Positions 9,246 through 19,596 of a stretch of 64,000 nt of DNA are shown here, one piece after another (positions within the stretch are counted from its first letter, which is position 1; each line of letters begins with the position of its first letter). Under the pieces are notes generated by a model. The model was given only the letters and a program-made list of their open reading frames with translations. It was not told the origin of the DNA and searched no databases. The stretch covers positions 33,228-97,227 of the forward strand of contig JAUMWT010000007.1 of the NCBI GenBank assembly GCA_030529505.1. Direction: 5' to 3'. The translations under genes and the position numbers were made by a program. Origin of the DNA: Allobrachymonas sp. (lineage in GTDB: Bacteria; Pseudomonadota; Gammaproteobacteria; Burkholderiales; Burkholderiaceae_C).

Positions 9246-9686
9246 GCTGGGTCTCCTGATGGTAGGCGGCGATGATGCGTTTCAAACCGCTTTGCTGCCG
9301 CCGCTGGGCGTAGGCGTTGCGGTGCTCGCAGTTGCCAAGGTGCTGGCATCTTCGCACAGGGCTTGCGGGCTGGGCTTAGGTAAAAGCCCTGCTTGTGTGC
9401 AGCAGGATGTGTGGCGGTGTGTGCCGCGCAGGCGGCAGTTGGCGCCTGCAAGACAGGCTGCGATGAACGGCTATCTTTTGGTCTTGCATGCAGTGGTTTG
9501 CTGCTGCGCGGATGCGCTTTTGGTGATGGGCGCACCTTGGCTGGGGCAAGAGCGGCTGCCCGGGTCGGCGCCGAGCAGCCCGTGCATCGAAGCGGCGCGC
9601 AGGGCCGGTGAAGTCGCAGATCCGTTGGGCAGCGTGGCATCCAGGAATGGATGGAGCACGCTTGCCGCGCTGCGTGAAGGGACGCT
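9246..9686. other. Non-coding gap between HIT gene and uvrA
   Basis: 441 bp. Open frames exist on both strands, but their translations are Arg/Pro/Ala-rich with no hydrophobic pattern, no family motif and no ribosome-binding site. Apart from the HIT ribosome-binding site at its left edge I see nothing functional. Confidence 0.5.
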
Positions 9687-12600
9687 TCACTCCTTGGGCA
9701 GCAGCCGTGCCAGATAACGCCCGGTGTGGCTGTGCGGATTGCGGGCGACTTGCTCGGGCGTGCCTTGGGCGATGACCGTGCCGCCGCCCGATCCGCCTTC
9801 GGGCCCCATGTCGATGAGCCAGTCGGCGGTTTTGATCACGTCGAGGTTGTGCTCGATGATGACGATGGTGTTGCCTGCATCGCGCAGTTGGTGCAGCACT
9901 TTCAGCAGCAGGGCGATGTCGCCAAAGTGCAGGCCGGTGGTGGGCTCGTCCAGGATGTAAAGGGTGCGGCCCGTGTCGCGGCGCGAGAGTTCGTGCGCCA
10001 GCTTCACGCGCTGGGCCTCGCCGCCCGACAGCGTGGTGGCGCTTTGGCCCAGCTGGATGTAGCTCAGGCCCACGTCCATCAGCGTTTGCAGCTTGCGCGC
10101 GATGGGCGGCACGGCCTGCATGAAGTGCAGGGCCTCTTCCACGGTCATGCGCAAAATCTCGGCGATGTTTTTGCCCTTGTATTGCACCTCCAGCGTTTCG
10201 CGGTTGTAGCGCTGGCCGTGGCAGATGTCGCAGGGCACGTACACATCGGGCAGAAAGTGCATTTCGACTTTCACCATGCCGTCGCCCTGGCAGGCTTCGC
10301 AGCGGCCACCGGCCACGTTGAAGCTGAAGCGCCCTGGGCCGTAGCCGCGCTCTTTGGCGGTGGGCATTTCGGCCATCAGCTCGCGGATGTGGGTGAACAA
10401 GCCGGTGTAGGTGGCGGGGTTGCTGCGCGGGGTGCGGCCAATGGGCGATTGATCGACGTTGATGACCTTGTCGAAATGCTCCAGCCCCTCGATGGCATCG
10501 TGCGGCGCGGGCTCGGTGTGGGCGCGGTGAATGGCTTGCGCGGCTGCGGCGTAGAGCGTGTCGTTGATCAGGGTGGATTTGCCCGAACCCGACACGCCCG
10601 TGACGCAGGTGAGCAGGCCCACGGGCACATCGACCGTGACGTTTTGCAGATTGTTGCCACGCGCGCCGCGAATGGTGATTTTTTGCAGGCCGGCGTGTTC
10701 GCTGGCCGCGCTTTGGGCGTCGCCTTGCTCGCGGGCGATGTGTTGCTCAAACACGTTTTTGATGGCGGCTTGCTTGCTGGCGCGCGCCGCCGTTTTTTTG
10801 CTGCGGCTTCGGCGTTCCGCTTGATCGGCTGCCTCGCTGGCCTCGGCCCCCGCCAGCGGCAGCCAGGCCGTGCGCTTTCTGGGCACGGCGATGCCGAGCC
10901 GGCCGCTCAGGTACTGGCCGGTGAGCGATTGCGGGGCGCTCAGCAGCGCTTGCAAATCGCCTTGCGCCATCACCTGCCCGCCGTGCACGCCTGCGCCGGG
11001 GCCCATGTCCACCACATGGTCGGCCGCGCGGATCATGTCTTCGTCGTGCTCCACCACCAGCACGCTGTTGCCCATGTCGCGCAGGCGTTGCAGGGTGCCG
11101 ATCAGGCGGTCGTTGTCGCGCTGGTGCAGGCCGATGCTGGGCTCATCCAGCACATACATCACGCCCGTGAGGCCCGAGCCGATTTGCGAGGCCAGGCGAA
11201 TGCGCTGCGCCTCGCCGCCGCTCAAGGTCTCGGCGCTGCGATCCAGCGTGAGGTAGCCCAGCCCCACATCCACCAGAAAGCGCAGGCGCGCGGCGATTTC
11301 GCGCACCACTTTGTCGGCAATTTCGGCCTTGGCGCCGTGCAGCTGCAAGGTGTCGAAATACTGCTTGGCATCGCCCAGCGTGGCCTGGCCGACCTGGTAG
11401 ATGGCGCGTTGCTGTTCACTCTCGCCCAGCAGCACGTGGCGGGCTTCGCGCCGCAGGCGGCTGCCAGCGCAGGCCGGGCAGGGCGTGGTTTGGCGGTAGC
11501 GTGCCAGCTCCTCGCGCACCACGGCCGAGTCGGTTTCGCGGTAGCGCCGCGCCATATTGGGCAACACGCCTTCAAAGGCATGCTTTTTCTTGACGGTTTT
11601 GCCTGCCTGCGCGCCGCTGCCAAAGGTGTAGGCAAAGGCGATTTCCTCCTCGCCCGAGCCGTGCAGGATGATGTGGCGCACCCGCTCGGGCAGGTCTTCA
11701 AACGGCGCATCCACGCTGAAGCGGTAGTGCTGGGCCAGGCTTTTGATGAGGGCGAAGTAGTACTCGTTGCGCGCGTCCCAGCCCTTGATGGCGCCAGCGG
11801 CCAGGCTGAGCGAGGGAAAGGCCACCACGCGCCCGGCATCGAAGGCATCGATCGTGCCCAGGCCATTGCATTCGGGGCAGGCGCCCTGCGGCGCGTTGAA
11901 CGAGAACATGCGCGGCTCCAGCGCCGAGATGCTGTAGTTGCACTGCGGGCAGGCGTAGCGGGCGTTGAAGAGGTGCTCGGCGCCGCTGTCCATTTCGGCC
12001 ACGATGGCGCGGCCATCGGCCAGGCGCAGCGCGGCTTCGAAGCTTTCGGCCAGGCGTTGGCGCGCGTCGGGCCGCACTTTCAGGCGGTCGATCACTACGT
12101 CGATGTTGTGGCGTTCGTTCTTTTCCAGCGCGGGCAGATCGGCGGCATCCACCACCTGCCCGTCGATGCGAAAGCGCACATAGCCCCGCGCCTGCATCTG
12201 CGCCAGCGTGTCGGCGAATTCGCCTTTGCGTTCGCGTGCGATGGGCGCCAGCAGCATGATGCGAGTTTCTGCTGGCAGGGCCAGGGCGGCATCGACCATC
12301 TGGCTCACGGTTTGCGCTTGCAGGGGCAGGCCGTGATCGGGGCAGTGGGGCGTGCCTGCACGGGCAAACAGCAGGCGCAGGTAGTCGTGAATTTCGGTCA
12401 CCGTGCCCACGGTGGAACGCGGGTTGTGGCTGGTGGCTTTCTGTTCGATGCTGATGGCAGGCGACAGCCCTTCGATCCAATCCACGTCGGGCTTGTCCAT
12501 CATCTGCAGGAACTGGCGCGCGTAGGTCGAAAGGCTCTCGACGTAGCGGCGCTGGCCTTCGGCGTACAAGGTGTCAAACGCCAGGCTGGATTTGCCCGAT

Positions 12601-12806
12601 CCGCTCAGGCCCGTGATGACCACGAGCTGGTTGCGCGGAATGGCCAGGTCGATGTTCTTGAGGTTGTGCGTGCGCGCCCCGCGAATCACGATGTGGGTGC
12701 TGCCCGGCGTGGGTGCGGCGGCTTGCGCTGGGGGCTGTGGCGGGGTGGCCGTGGATGGGGCAGCAGGCTGGTCTGCGGGCTGGATTTTGGCGGCGCTTTT
12801 TTTCAT
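9687..12806 (-). CDS. uvrA: Excinuclease ABC subunit A
   Basis: Damage-recognition ATPase of nucleotide excision repair; loads UvrB on lesions. It has two ABC modules: Walker [10 protein letters not shown] and GVSGSGKST, signatures [12 protein letters not shown] and [12 protein letters not shown], and Walker B-type [10 protein letters not shown] and [10 protein letters not shown]. Zinc modules are CPQCNYS...CPEC and CEACQGDG...CDIC. At 1039 residues it is about 100 longer than the Escherichia coli protein. Part of the excess is a 40-residue Pro/Ala/Gln-rich N-terminal extension. The rest is a charged Lys/Ala/Ser-rich insert at about 645-715 between the two halves. It is transcribed alone and divergently from the symporter gene at 13032. 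Confidence 0.97.
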   Translation of the reverse strand: MKKSAAKIQPADQPAAPSTATPPQPPAQAAAPTPGSTHIVIRGARTHNLKNIDLAIPRNQLVVITGLSGSGKSSLAFDTLYAEGQRRYVESLSTYARQFLQMMDKPDVDWIEGLSPAISIEQKATSHNPRSTVGTVTEIHDYLRLLFARAGTPHCPDHGLPLQAQTVSQMVDAALALPAETRIMLLAPIARERKGEFADTLAQMQARGYVRFRIDGQVVDAADLPALEKNERHNIDVVIDRLKVRPDARQRLAESFEAALRLADGRAIVAEMDSGAEHLFNARYACPQCNYSISALEPRMFSFNAPQGACPECNGLGTIDAFDAGRVVAFPSLSLAAGAIKGWDARNEYYFALIKSLAQHYRFSVDAPFEDLPERVRHIILHGSGEEEIAFAYTFGSGAQAGKTVKKKHAFEGVLPNMARRYRETDSAVVREELARYRQTTPCPACAGSRLRREARHVLLGESEQQRAIYQVGQATLGDAKQYFDTLQLHGAKAEIADKVVREIAARLRFLVDVGLGYLTLDRSAETLSGGEAQRIRLASQIGSGLTGVMYVLDEPSIGLHQRDNDRLIGTLQRLRDMGNSVLVVEHDEDMIRAADHVVDMGPGAGVHGGQVMAQGDLQALLSAPQSLTGQYLSGRLGIAVPRKRTAWLPLAGAEASEAADQAERRSRSKKTAARASKQAAIKNVFEQHIAREQGDAQSAASEHAGLQKITIRGARGNNLQNVTVDVPVGLLTCVTGVSGSGKSTLINDTLYAAAAQAIHRAHTEPAPHDAIEGLEHFDKVINVDQSPIGRTPRSNPATYTGLFTHIRELMAEMPTAKERGYGPGRFSFNVAGGRCEACQGDGMVKVEMHFLPDVYVPCDICHGQRYNRETLEVQYKGKNIAEILRMTVEEALHFMQAVPPIARKLQTLMDVGLSYIQLGQSATTLSGGEAQRVKLAHELSRRDTGRTLYILDEPTTGLHFGDIALLLKVLHQLRDAGNTIVIIEHNLDVIKTADWLIDMGPEGGSGGGTVIAQGTPEQVARNPHSHTGRYLARLLPKE

Positions 12807-13031
12807 GGCGGTTTCTCAGGTGAACCGGGCATCATAGGGCAAGGGCCTTGGGTTTGTCATGCCGCGCGGCGCTTGCCTGCCAAGGGGTGGGCGGCTTTGC
12901 CAGGCTGGAGTTCACAGGCAGGCTCTTGGTCTGCTTGCCACTCCGCATCTCATGAAGCCTGCGCTGGCAGCCCAATCAGCGCGCGACTACAATTTGCAAC
13001 TTTTTCTTTTGCGATCAAACGCTTATCAACC

Positions 13032-14390
13032 ATGAGTCAAGCAACAAGGCAGCGCGAAGGCTTTTCTTCGGGCTTTGGGGTGCTGGCAGCGACCCTGGCT
13101 TCGGCCGTGGGGCTGGGCAATATCTGGCGCTTTCCGTATGAGGTGGGCAGCGGCGGCGGCGCGGGTTTTTTGCTGATCTATTTGCTGGCGACCCTGCTGG
13201 TGGGGCTGCCCGTGATGATTGCCGAGATCAGCTTGGGGCGCGCGGCGCGTACCGATCCGATCGGTGTCTACCTCAAGCTGGCGCCGCGCACGCCGTGGTG
13301 GATCATTGGCGCCATGGGCCTGCTGGCCGTGGTGCTGCTGCTTTCGTTCTATTCGGGTGTGGTGGGCTGGGTGTTTGCCTATGTGGCCAAAAGCCTGGGC
13401 GGCAGCCTGCTCACGCAAGACAAGGCTGCGCTGGAAGGCGCTTTCACCGGCCTGATCGGCAGCCCCACGGCGGCGCTGGGCTGGCAATGGGCTGCGCTGC
13501 TGTTGTCGGGCATGATTCTGTCTTTGGGCGTGAGCCGGGGCATTGAAGGCGTGACCAAAAAGCTCATGCCCATTCTGTTTGGCTTGCTGTGCGTGATTGC
13601 GGCCACTTCGCTGAGCATGCCGGGCGCGATGGAAGGGGTGAAGTTTCTGTTCGTGCCCGATGTGCGCAAGATCAACAGCGCCGTTATCCTCAAGGCGCTG
13701 GGCCTGGCGTTTTTCAAGCTCTCGCTGGGCGTGGGCGCGATGACGATCTACGGCAGCTATTTCCGCGCCGAGCAGAACATTCCCAAAACCGCGCTGACCG
13801 TGATGCTGGCCGATCTGGCCGTTTCGCTGCTGGCGGGGCTGGCGGTGTTTCCGGCGGTGTTTGCCTTGGGCTTCGATCCGGCCAGCGGCCCGGCCCTGCT
13901 GTTCAACACCATTCCGGCCGTGTTCGCGCAAATGCCGCTGGGGCATTTGATGATGGTGCTGTTTTTCGTGCTGACGGCTTTTGCCGCCATTGGCGCGCTC
14001 TTGTCGATGCTGGAGGTGCCCGTGGCCGTGCTGCGTGATCGCCTGGAGGTGACCCGCAAGCGTGCCACCTGGTTGAGCGTCATCTGCGTGAGCATGCTGG
14101 GCGCGCTGTGCGCCCTGTCTTTCAACACGCTGAGCCACATCAAGCTGCCGGGCGGGATGAATATTTTCGACAGCTTCGACTTTGCCGTGAGCAAAGTCCT
14201 CATGCCGCTGGCAGGCCTGCTCACCAGCCTGTTCGTGGGCCTGCGCTGGGGCAAAGCCGCTTTTGTGCAGGCCAACAGCAACGAGGGGCGGCTGAACAAC
14301 ACGTGTTTGCTCAAGCTGCTGTTTGGCGTGCTGGCGGTGGTGTCACCGATATTGATCTGCGTGATCATGTATGTGGGCTTGCTGGGCTGA
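13032..14390 (+). CDS. Neurotransmitter:sodium symporter family transporter
   Basis: 452-residue inner-membrane transporter of the NSS/SNF family (LeuT fold), expected to co-transport an amino acid with Na+. TM1 carries the hallmark ASAVGLGNIWRFPYEVG sodium/substrate motif, followed by GGGAGFLLIYLLATLLVGLP. About 11-12 hydrophobic segments run to the C-terminus (LLFGVLAVVSPILICVIMYV). The ATG at 13032 (MSQATRQREGFSSG) puts TM1 about 10-15 residues from the N-terminus, as is normal. The open frame continues upstream across the whole uvrA complement, but that part is a shadow. Substrate unknown. Confidence 0.9.
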   Translation: MSQATRQREGFSSGFGVLAATLASAVGLGNIWRFPYEVGSGGGAGFLLIYLLATLLVGLPVMIAEISLGRAARTDPIGVYLKLAPRTPWWIIGAMGLLAVVLLLSFYSGVVGWVFAYVAKSLGGSLLTQDKAALEGAFTGLIGSPTAALGWQWAALLLSGMILSLGVSRGIEGVTKKLMPILFGLLCVIAATSLSMPGAMEGVKFLFVPDVRKINSAVILKALGLAFFKLSLGVGAMTIYGSYFRAEQNIPKTALTVMLADLAVSLLAGLAVFPAVFALGFDPASGPALLFNTIPAVFAQMPLGHLMMVLFFVLTAFAAIGALLSMLEVPVAVLRDRLEVTRKRATWLSVICVSMLGALCALSFNTLSHIKLPGGMNIFDSFDFAVSKVLMPLAGLLTSLFVGLRWGKAAFVQANSNEGRLNNTCLLKLLFGVLAVVSPILICVIMYVGLLG

Positions 14391-14457
14391 GGCGGGGGCT
14401 TGCACGCTGTGTGCTCAGGCCTGATAAATACTCGCCTGTTTTCAAGAGGACGAAGCC

Positions 14458-15156
14458 ATGAACAACCCCCGATCTGCTCGCAGCGCCAGTGCCCGTCGCG
14501 CCACTGACGCAGCGGGCGGCCAGAAATCGCCACGCAGCGCCAAGGCCCAAGCCGCCGCGCAGGCCGAGGCAAAAGCAACGACTGAGGATGCCAGCGGCGT
14601 GCGCGTGCTCAAGAAATACCCCAACCGTCGCCTGTACGACAGCACCAGTTCCAGCTACATCACGCTGGCCGAAGTCAAGGCTTTGGTGATGCGGGCCGAA
14701 CCCTTTGTGGTGCGCGATGCCAAAACGGGCGAAGACCTCACGCGCAGCATCTTGCTGCAAATCATTCTGGAAGAAGAAGCGGGCGGCAACCCCCTGTTCA
14801 CCGAGGCCGTGCTCTGCCAGCTCATCCGCTTCTACGGGCACGCCATGCAAGGTTTTTTTGGCGCGCATCTGGCTGCGCAGATTCAGGGTTTTGCCGATAT
14901 GCAGCAGAAGCTGATGGCAGGCGCACCCACCCTGGGCATGGCAAGCTGGCCGCAAAACCTGCAAGAGATGATGGGCCGCTGTGCATCGTCTGTGTCATCG
15001 GCCCAGGCTTGGCAACAAGCCCAGGCGCGCATGCAAGAGCAGATGCAGCGTCAATTCCAAGCGGGTTTGCAGGGCTGGATGGACGCCTTTCAGCCCCAAG
15101 CCAGGGCCGAAGCGTCACCCCAAGCGCCGGCCAAGCCATCGGCCAAGAAGCGGTAG
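14458..15156 (+). CDS. phaR: Polyhydroxyalkanoate synthesis repressor
   Basis: 232-residue PhaR. In the family this protein binds PHA granules and represses phasin (phaP) transcription. After an Ala/Lys-rich N-terminal stretch of about 48 residues comes the DNA-binding domain VLKKYPNRRLYDS...YITLAEV (about 50-110). Next are the PHB-accumulation regulatory region (SILLQIILEEE...LIRFYGHAMQGFFG) and a Gln/Met-rich coiled C-terminus. AGAGGACGAAGCC upstream of the ATG is a good ribosome-binding site. Its presence implies that the host makes polyhydroxyalkanoate; no pha biosynthetic genes are in the window. Confidence 0.92.
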   Translation: MNNPRSARSASARRATDAAGGQKSPRSAKAQAAAQAEAKATTEDASGVRVLKKYPNRRLYDSTSSSYITLAEVKALVMRAEPFVVRDAKTGEDLTRSILLQIILEEEAGGNPLFTEAVLCQLIRFYGHAMQGFFGAHLAAQIQGFADMQQKLMAGAPTLGMASWPQNLQEMMGRCASSVSSAQAWQQAQARMQEQMQRQFQAGLQGWMDAFQPQARAEASPQAPAKPSAKKR

Positions 15157-15218
15157 GCGGCATTGGCCGCGGTGTTTGCTGCCGCCTGATCTGCGCATGG
15201 CTTGACGAGGAGGCGCTT

Positions 15219-15408
15219 AGAGCCTGTTCACAATCTCCTCGCGGGCGCTTGAAAATGGAAACGGGCGGTCTGCGGCGTTGCAAATCTTGTCAATCATCTT
15301 GAACATGTCGCACGGGCTATGCCCTTCGCTCATATCCTTTGATTTGCGCCTTGCATCCCATCCCGCTTCATTTCCAATCACTTCACGATGAGATCTTGAA
15401 CAGGCTCT
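15219..15408 (+). repeat. Palindromic MITE-like element, copy B
   Basis: 190 bp; among the best-preserved copies. Terminal repeats are AGAGCCTGTTCA at the left and TGAACAGGCTCT at the right. The left arm GCGCTTGAAAATGGAAACGG pairs imperfectly with TCCCGCTTCATTTCCAATCA at the right. The central segment CACGGGCTATGCCCTTCGCT is shared with copy F and, less exactly, others. It occupies half of the gap between phaR and rimO; the rest (15157-15540) holds only the rimO leader. Confidence 0.9.
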
Positions 15409-15540
15409 CAGGCAAAACAACCCCCGCGCCTATTGCGCTGATGCCGTGTGCGTAATTGGCACGGCTTGGCCTATGCTTTGAACATTTTTTGCATTGGAAA
15501 CTTGGCCTTTGACAAGGGCTTGAGCCAGAGGAAACCCCCC

Positions 15541-16935
15541 ATGATCGACACAGCAGAGACAACAACAGCGCCGAAAACAGCCGCGCCCAAAATCGGCTTC
15601 GTCAGCCTGGGCTGCCCCAAGGCGCTGACGGATTCCGAACTGATCCTGACCCAGCTCGCCGCCGAAGGCTACGAAACCAGCAAAACCTTTGCCGGGGCCG
15701 ATCTGGTCATCGTCAACACCTGCGGCTTCATCGACGATGCGGTGAAAGAAAGCCTCGACACCATCGGCGAAGCCTTGGCTGAAAACGGCAAGGTCATCGT
15801 CACCGGCTGCCTGGGCGCACGCGCCGGTCAGGGCGGCGACAGCATGGTCAAAGAAGTGCACCCCAGCGTGCTGGCCGTCACCGGCCCGCATGCCACGCAA
15901 GAGGTGATGGACGCCGTGCACGCCCATTGCCCCAAGCCGCATGATCCCTTCATGGACCTGTTGCCCTCGGCGGGCATCAAACTCACGCCCCGGCATTACG
16001 CTTACTTGAAAATCAGCGAAGGCTGCAACCACCGTTGCACCTTCTGCATCATTCCCAGCTTGCGTGGCGACCTGGCCAGCCGCCCGGTGGGCGATGTGCT
16101 CAAAGAAGCGCAGGCCCTGTTCGAAGGCGGCGTGAAAGAACTGCTCGTGGTGAGCCAGGACACATCGGCCTACGGCGTGGACGTGAAATACCGCACCGGC
16201 TTTTGGGACGGCCGCCCGCTCAAAACCCGCACGCTGGAACTGGTGCAGGCGCTGGGGCAGCTGGCGCAGCGCCACGGCGCCTGGGTGCGGCTGCACTATG
16301 TGTACCCCTATCCGTCGGTGGATGCCATCATCCCGCTCATGGCCGAGGGCTTGGTGCTGCCGTATCTGGACGTGCCTTTCCAGCACAGCCACCCCGATGT
16401 GCTCAAGCGCATGAAGCGCCCGGCCGATGGCGAGCGCAATCTGGAGCGTTTGCAGAAATGGCGCGAACTCTGCCCGCAACTGGTGGTGCGCAGCACCTTC
16501 ATCGCGGGCTTTCCGGGGGAAACGGAAGGGGAGTTCGACCACCTGCTCCACTTCGTGCGCGAAGCGCAGATCGACCGCGCGGGCTGCTTTGCCTACTCAC
16601 CCGTGGCGGGCGCTGCGGCCAACGATCTGCCCGGCGCTTTGCCTGATGCCGTACGCGAAGAGCGACGCGCACGCTTCATGGCCGTGGCCGAAGAGGTATC
16701 GGTGGCCAAGCTGCGCCAGCGCATCGGCAGCACCATGCAGATTCTGGTGGATAGCGCCCCGGGCCTGGGCAAAAAGGGTGGCATGGGCCGCAGCTACGCC
16801 GATGCGCCCGAGATTGACGGCATCGTCAAACTGCTGCCGCCCGAAAAAATCAGCAAAACGCTGAAGGTGGGCGAATTCACCCGCGCCCGCATCGTCGATA
16901 CCGATGGTCACGACCTGGTGGCGCTGCCGATCTGA
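15541..16935 (+). CDS. rimO: Ribosomal protein S12 methylthiotransferase
   Basis: Radical-SAM enzyme that beta-methylthiolates the conserved Asp of ribosomal protein S12. 464 residues. The N-terminal methylthiotransferase domain has [15 protein letters not shown] and [10 protein letters not shown], with the auxiliary-cluster cysteines. The radical SAM CX3CX2C motif CNHRCTFC lies at 162-169. A TRAM domain sits at the C-terminus ([12 protein letters not shown] ... [14 protein letters not shown]). The CPKALTDSE wording separates RimO from MiaB. The start at 15541 (MIDTAETT) follows CCAGAGGAAACCCCCC; an upstream in-frame start at 15448 lacks support. Confidence 0.95.
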   Translation: MIDTAETTTAPKTAAPKIGFVSLGCPKALTDSELILTQLAAEGYETSKTFAGADLVIVNTCGFIDDAVKESLDTIGEALAENGKVIVTGCLGARAGQGGDSMVKEVHPSVLAVTGPHATQEVMDAVHAHCPKPHDPFMDLLPSAGIKLTPRHYAYLKISEGCNHRCTFCIIPSLRGDLASRPVGDVLKEAQALFEGGVKELLVVSQDTSAYGVDVKYRTGFWDGRPLKTRTLELVQALGQLAQRHGAWVRLHYVYPYPSVDAIIPLMAEGLVLPYLDVPFQHSHPDVLKRMKRPADGERNLERLQKWRELCPQLVVRSTFIAGFPGETEGEFDHLLHFVREAQIDRAGCFAYSPVAGAAANDLPGALPDAVREERRARFMAVAEEVSVAKLRQRIGSTMQILVDSAPGLGKKGGMGRSYADAPEIDGIVKLLPPEKISKTLKVGEFTRARIVDTDGHDLVALPI

Positions 16936-17039
16936 TCTTGCCGATTGGATGGGTCGATCTGCCCGGAGCGGCTTCATCGGCTCGTGTTCGTGGGCCGCAT
17001 GGATGGGGCGGCCCTGGCCGATATCTGCGGGGGCGGTGC

Positions 17040-17483
17040 TTATCGGTATACCAGTACCGGCAGCGTGGTGTGCGCCAGCACCCTTTGCGTCTCACTGCCA
17101 ACCAGCACCGCACTCCAGCCCGTGCGCCCGTGCGAGGCCATGAGGATCAGGTCGCAGCCTTCGCGCAGGGCCGCGTCGATGATGGCTTGCGCAGGCGTAT
17201 CGCTGGTGACGCTCACCGTGTGGCAAGGCACGCCAGCGGCCTGACAGATCTGTGCGGCCTGGTTCAGGCATTCCTGCGCGAGGCGCTCGGCGCGTTCTTC
17301 CAGTTTGTCGGGCGCGATCAAGTCGTTGAGAAAACCTTCGCCCCCCAATGCCAGCTGGCTGGGCGGCTTGGCATAAAAAACGGTGATGCGGGCCTTGTTG
17401 ACGCGGGCCACCTCGGCGGCGTAGGCCACGGCCTTGTGGGAAAGCCCGGAACCGTCGGTGGGAACCAGAAAGTGTTTGAACAT
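17040..17483 (-). CDS. Universal stress protein (UspA family)
   Basis: 147-residue cytoplasmic Usp-domain protein. FKHFLVPTDGSGLSHKAV is the N-terminal nucleotide-binding strand. SHGRTGWSAVLVGSETQRV carries the ATP-binding Gly-rich motif (G-2x-G-9x-G-S/T type), so this is probably an ATP-binding member. The ribosome-binding site CCGGAGGTTCTGCC is strong. A near-consensus FNR/Anr box lies about 55 bp upstream (17534-17547), which would fit oxygen-limited induction. It is convergent with rimO. Confidence 0.9.
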   Translation of the reverse strand: MFKHFLVPTDGSGLSHKAVAYAAEVARVNKARITVFYAKPPSQLALGGEGFLNDLIAPDKLEERAERLAQECLNQAAQICQAAGVPCHTVSVTSDTPAQAIIDAALREGCDLILMASHGRTGWSAVLVGSETQRVLAHTTLPVLVYR

Positions 17484-17840
17484 GGCAGAACCTCCGGAAA
17501 AAACGGCTGCGCTTGTTGTGGCTGTTGTCGGGTTTGCTGCTCATCAACTCTGCGGAATGCACAGAGCGACTGCAAGGCGCAATCACCAAACGCATGCCTG
17601 CTGCCATCATGCCAGCAATTGCACGAGTGCACACACTTTTTTACATGCGCGTGCTGCGTGGTGTTTGATTCAAAACGCTGGCAAGACTGGGGCAGCCATG
17701 CGCGGGCATGACATGAGTCATTGCAAGCCAACAGCCGCAGCAGCTTTACAGAAAAGCGCGGAATGTCCTGCGGCGGAGTGCCTTGAATATCCTGAATCAG
17801 ATGCCCCGTTTGCGCCTCTTGCACTCAAGACGCGGCCTTT
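17484..17840. other. Intergenic region upstream of the universal stress gene
   Basis: 357 bp between usp and the end of sdaA, both minus strand. It should hold the usp promoter. Apart from the FNR-like box I could not pick a convincing -10/-35 pair, and I see no terminator after sdaA. No gene is supported. Confidence 0.45.
17534..17547 (-). promoter_or_regulatory. Candidate FNR/Anr box upstream of the universal stress gene
   Basis: On the minus strand reads TTGATGAGCAGCAA, matching TTGAT-N4-ATCAA at 9 of 10 fixed positions. Its centre is about 58 bp upstream of the usp ATG. This is a motif match only. Confidence 0.35.
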
Positions 17841-19211
17841 TCAGCACTCCACCCGCTGCACGGTCACGGCCAGGCCGCCCAGCGAAGTTTCCTTGTAGCG
17901 GCTTTGCATGTCATGGCCGGTGGCACGCATGGTCTCGATGGCCTGATCCAGCGAAACCAGATGCACGCCGCTGCCCAGCATGGCCATGGAGCAGGCATTG
18001 ATCGCCTTGGTCGCGCCCATGGCGTTGCGTTCGATGCAGGGCACTTGCACCAGGCCGGCGATGGGGTCGCAGGTCATGCCCAGATGGTGTTCCAGCGCGA
18101 TTTCTGCAGCGTTTTCTACCTCGGCATTGCTGGCGCCCAGTGCAGCAGCTAGTCCCGCAGCGGCCATGGCGGCAGCCGAGCCCACTTCGCCCTGGCAGCC
18201 CACTTCTGCGCCCGAGATGGAGGCGTTGCGCTTGCACAGCGCGCCCACGGCCGCGGCGGCCAGAAAGAAGCGTTGCGTGCCAGCCTCGTCGCCCTGGCGG
18301 CATTCGCGGTAGTAACGCAGCACGGCCGGGATGATGCCTGCTGCCCCATTGGTGGGGGCTGTGACCACGCGGCCGCCTGCGGCGTTTTCTTCGTTCACGG
18401 CCATGGCCCAGGCGCTGACCCAGTTCATGGCCCCTTCGCTGGCGTGCGCTGGGGCGTGGCGCAGGCGCTCGGCCATGCCCGGTGCGCGGCGTTGCACGCG
18501 CAGGCCGCCGGGCAGGGTGCCGGGGGTGTTCAAGCCCCGGTCGATGCAGTCCATCATCACGGCCTGAATGCGGGCAACGAAGGCGCGGCTGGCCGCCTCG
18601 CCATGCAGCGCGCATTCATTGGCCCAGAGCAGATCGGTCAGTTGGCAGCCGTGTTGATTGGCCAATGCCAGCAGCTCGGCCATGGTGGCAAAAGGGTGGG
18701 GCACGTTCTGCTCGGTGCCGCGGCTGCTGCCGATAAAGTGCTCGTCGGCATCCACCACAAAGCCGCCGCCGATCGAATACATCTCGCGGCTGCACAGCAG
18801 TTCGCCTGCGGCATTCCAGGCGCGAAAGCGCATGCCATTGGTGTGCAGGGGCAGTTCTTCGCAGCGGTTGAACAGCAGGTCGCGTGTGGCGTCAAAAGCG
18901 ATTTCATGTTGCGCCAGCAGCGGCAGCCGGCCCGTGCTGCGAATGTGGGCCACGCGCGTGCCGACGCTGGCGGTGTCGATGGCGTCGGGGATCTCCCCGC
19001 ACAGGCCCATCAAAACGGCCACGTCGGTGCCGTGGCCCTGGCCGGTGTGGGCCAGCGAGCCGAAGAGTTCTGCCTCAACGCGCTGAACTTGCTCCAGCAG
19101 GCCATCGGGCAGCTCCAGCACAAAGCGGCGGGCAGCGCGCATCGGGCCCACCGTGTGCGAGCTGCTTGGGCCGATGCCGATTTTGAACATGTCCTGCAAG
19201 CCGATGTACAT
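17841..19211 (-). CDS. sdaA: L-serine dehydratase, iron-sulfur dependent, single chain
   Basis: Deaminates L-serine to pyruvate and ammonia with a [4Fe-4S] cluster. 456 residues combine the beta domain (MFKIGIGPSSSHTVGPM near the N-terminus) and the alpha domain. Alpha-domain motifs are GAEVGCQGEVGSAAAMAA, HHLGMTCDPIAGLVQ, VPCIERNAMGATKAINA and the cluster-ligand cysteines. The start MYIGLQDMF at 19211 follows GGGAGTCAGC; a longer start at 19268 would add 19 non-conserved residues. Single gene, divergent from the nuo operon. Confidence 0.95.
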   Translation of the reverse strand: MYIGLQDMFKIGIGPSSSHTVGPMRAARRFVLELPDGLLEQVQRVEAELFGSLAHTGQGHGTDVAVLMGLCGEIPDAIDTASVGTRVAHIRSTGRLPLLAQHEIAFDATRDLLFNRCEELPLHTNGMRFRAWNAAGELLCSREMYSIGGGFVVDADEHFIGSSRGTEQNVPHPFATMAELLALANQHGCQLTDLLWANECALHGEAASRAFVARIQAVMMDCIDRGLNTPGTLPGGLRVQRRAPGMAERLRHAPAHASEGAMNWVSAWAMAVNEENAAGGRVVTAPTNGAAGIIPAVLRYYRECRQGDEAGTQRFFLAAAAVGALCKRNASISGAEVGCQGEVGSAAAMAAAGLAAALGASNAEVENAAEIALEHHLGMTCDPIAGLVQVPCIERNAMGATKAINACSMAMLGSGVHLVSLDQAIETMRATGHDMQSRYKETSLGGLAVTVQRVEC

Positions 19212-19596
19212 GCTGACTCCCGTAACAAAGCGCGTATGGTAGGGGCATTGCGGAAGGGCGCTGCGCATCGGCAGCGATCAGAGCGTTGATTGGAATGGGA
19301 GGCGGATTGATGCAGAAGCCGCGCTGCCATCTGCCCGGGTCTTTTGACGAAGGCTGGGCCGGGGTGAAAGGGGGCTTGCCAGTACACAGAATCTTTGCGC
19401 GCACGGGCCGATCGCTTTCTGAAAAACGTTAAGATACCCGCCGCGTCACAGCCAGCGAACAAGGGCTGCAGGCGTGGCGATCGGCGTGTGCCGGGCGCAT
19501 CCAGCCAGCCTTGGCAGGCAAATTGCTTCTTTCTTGATCTGTTTTTAGACTTTTGTTTGTGCAGCGCGCCGGGCAATGGCGCAGCGGCAAAAAAAC
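19212..19596. other. Divergent intergenic region sdaA / nuo leader
   Basis: 385 bp that must carry promoters for sdaA (minus) and the nuo operon (plus). TAAGAT at 19430-19435 is a possible -10 for nuo, but no good -35 is at the right distance. I see neither secG nor a tRNA-Leu, which often precede nuoA in betaproteobacteria. Confidence 0.4.

Noticed and set aside
9726-13031. Very long plus-strand open frame running opposite uvrA into the symporter gene
   Set aside because: It is the complement of uvrA in a stop-poor GC-rich frame. Composition is His/Gly/Val-rich without domains, and the real symporter starts at 13032 with a normal N-terminus.
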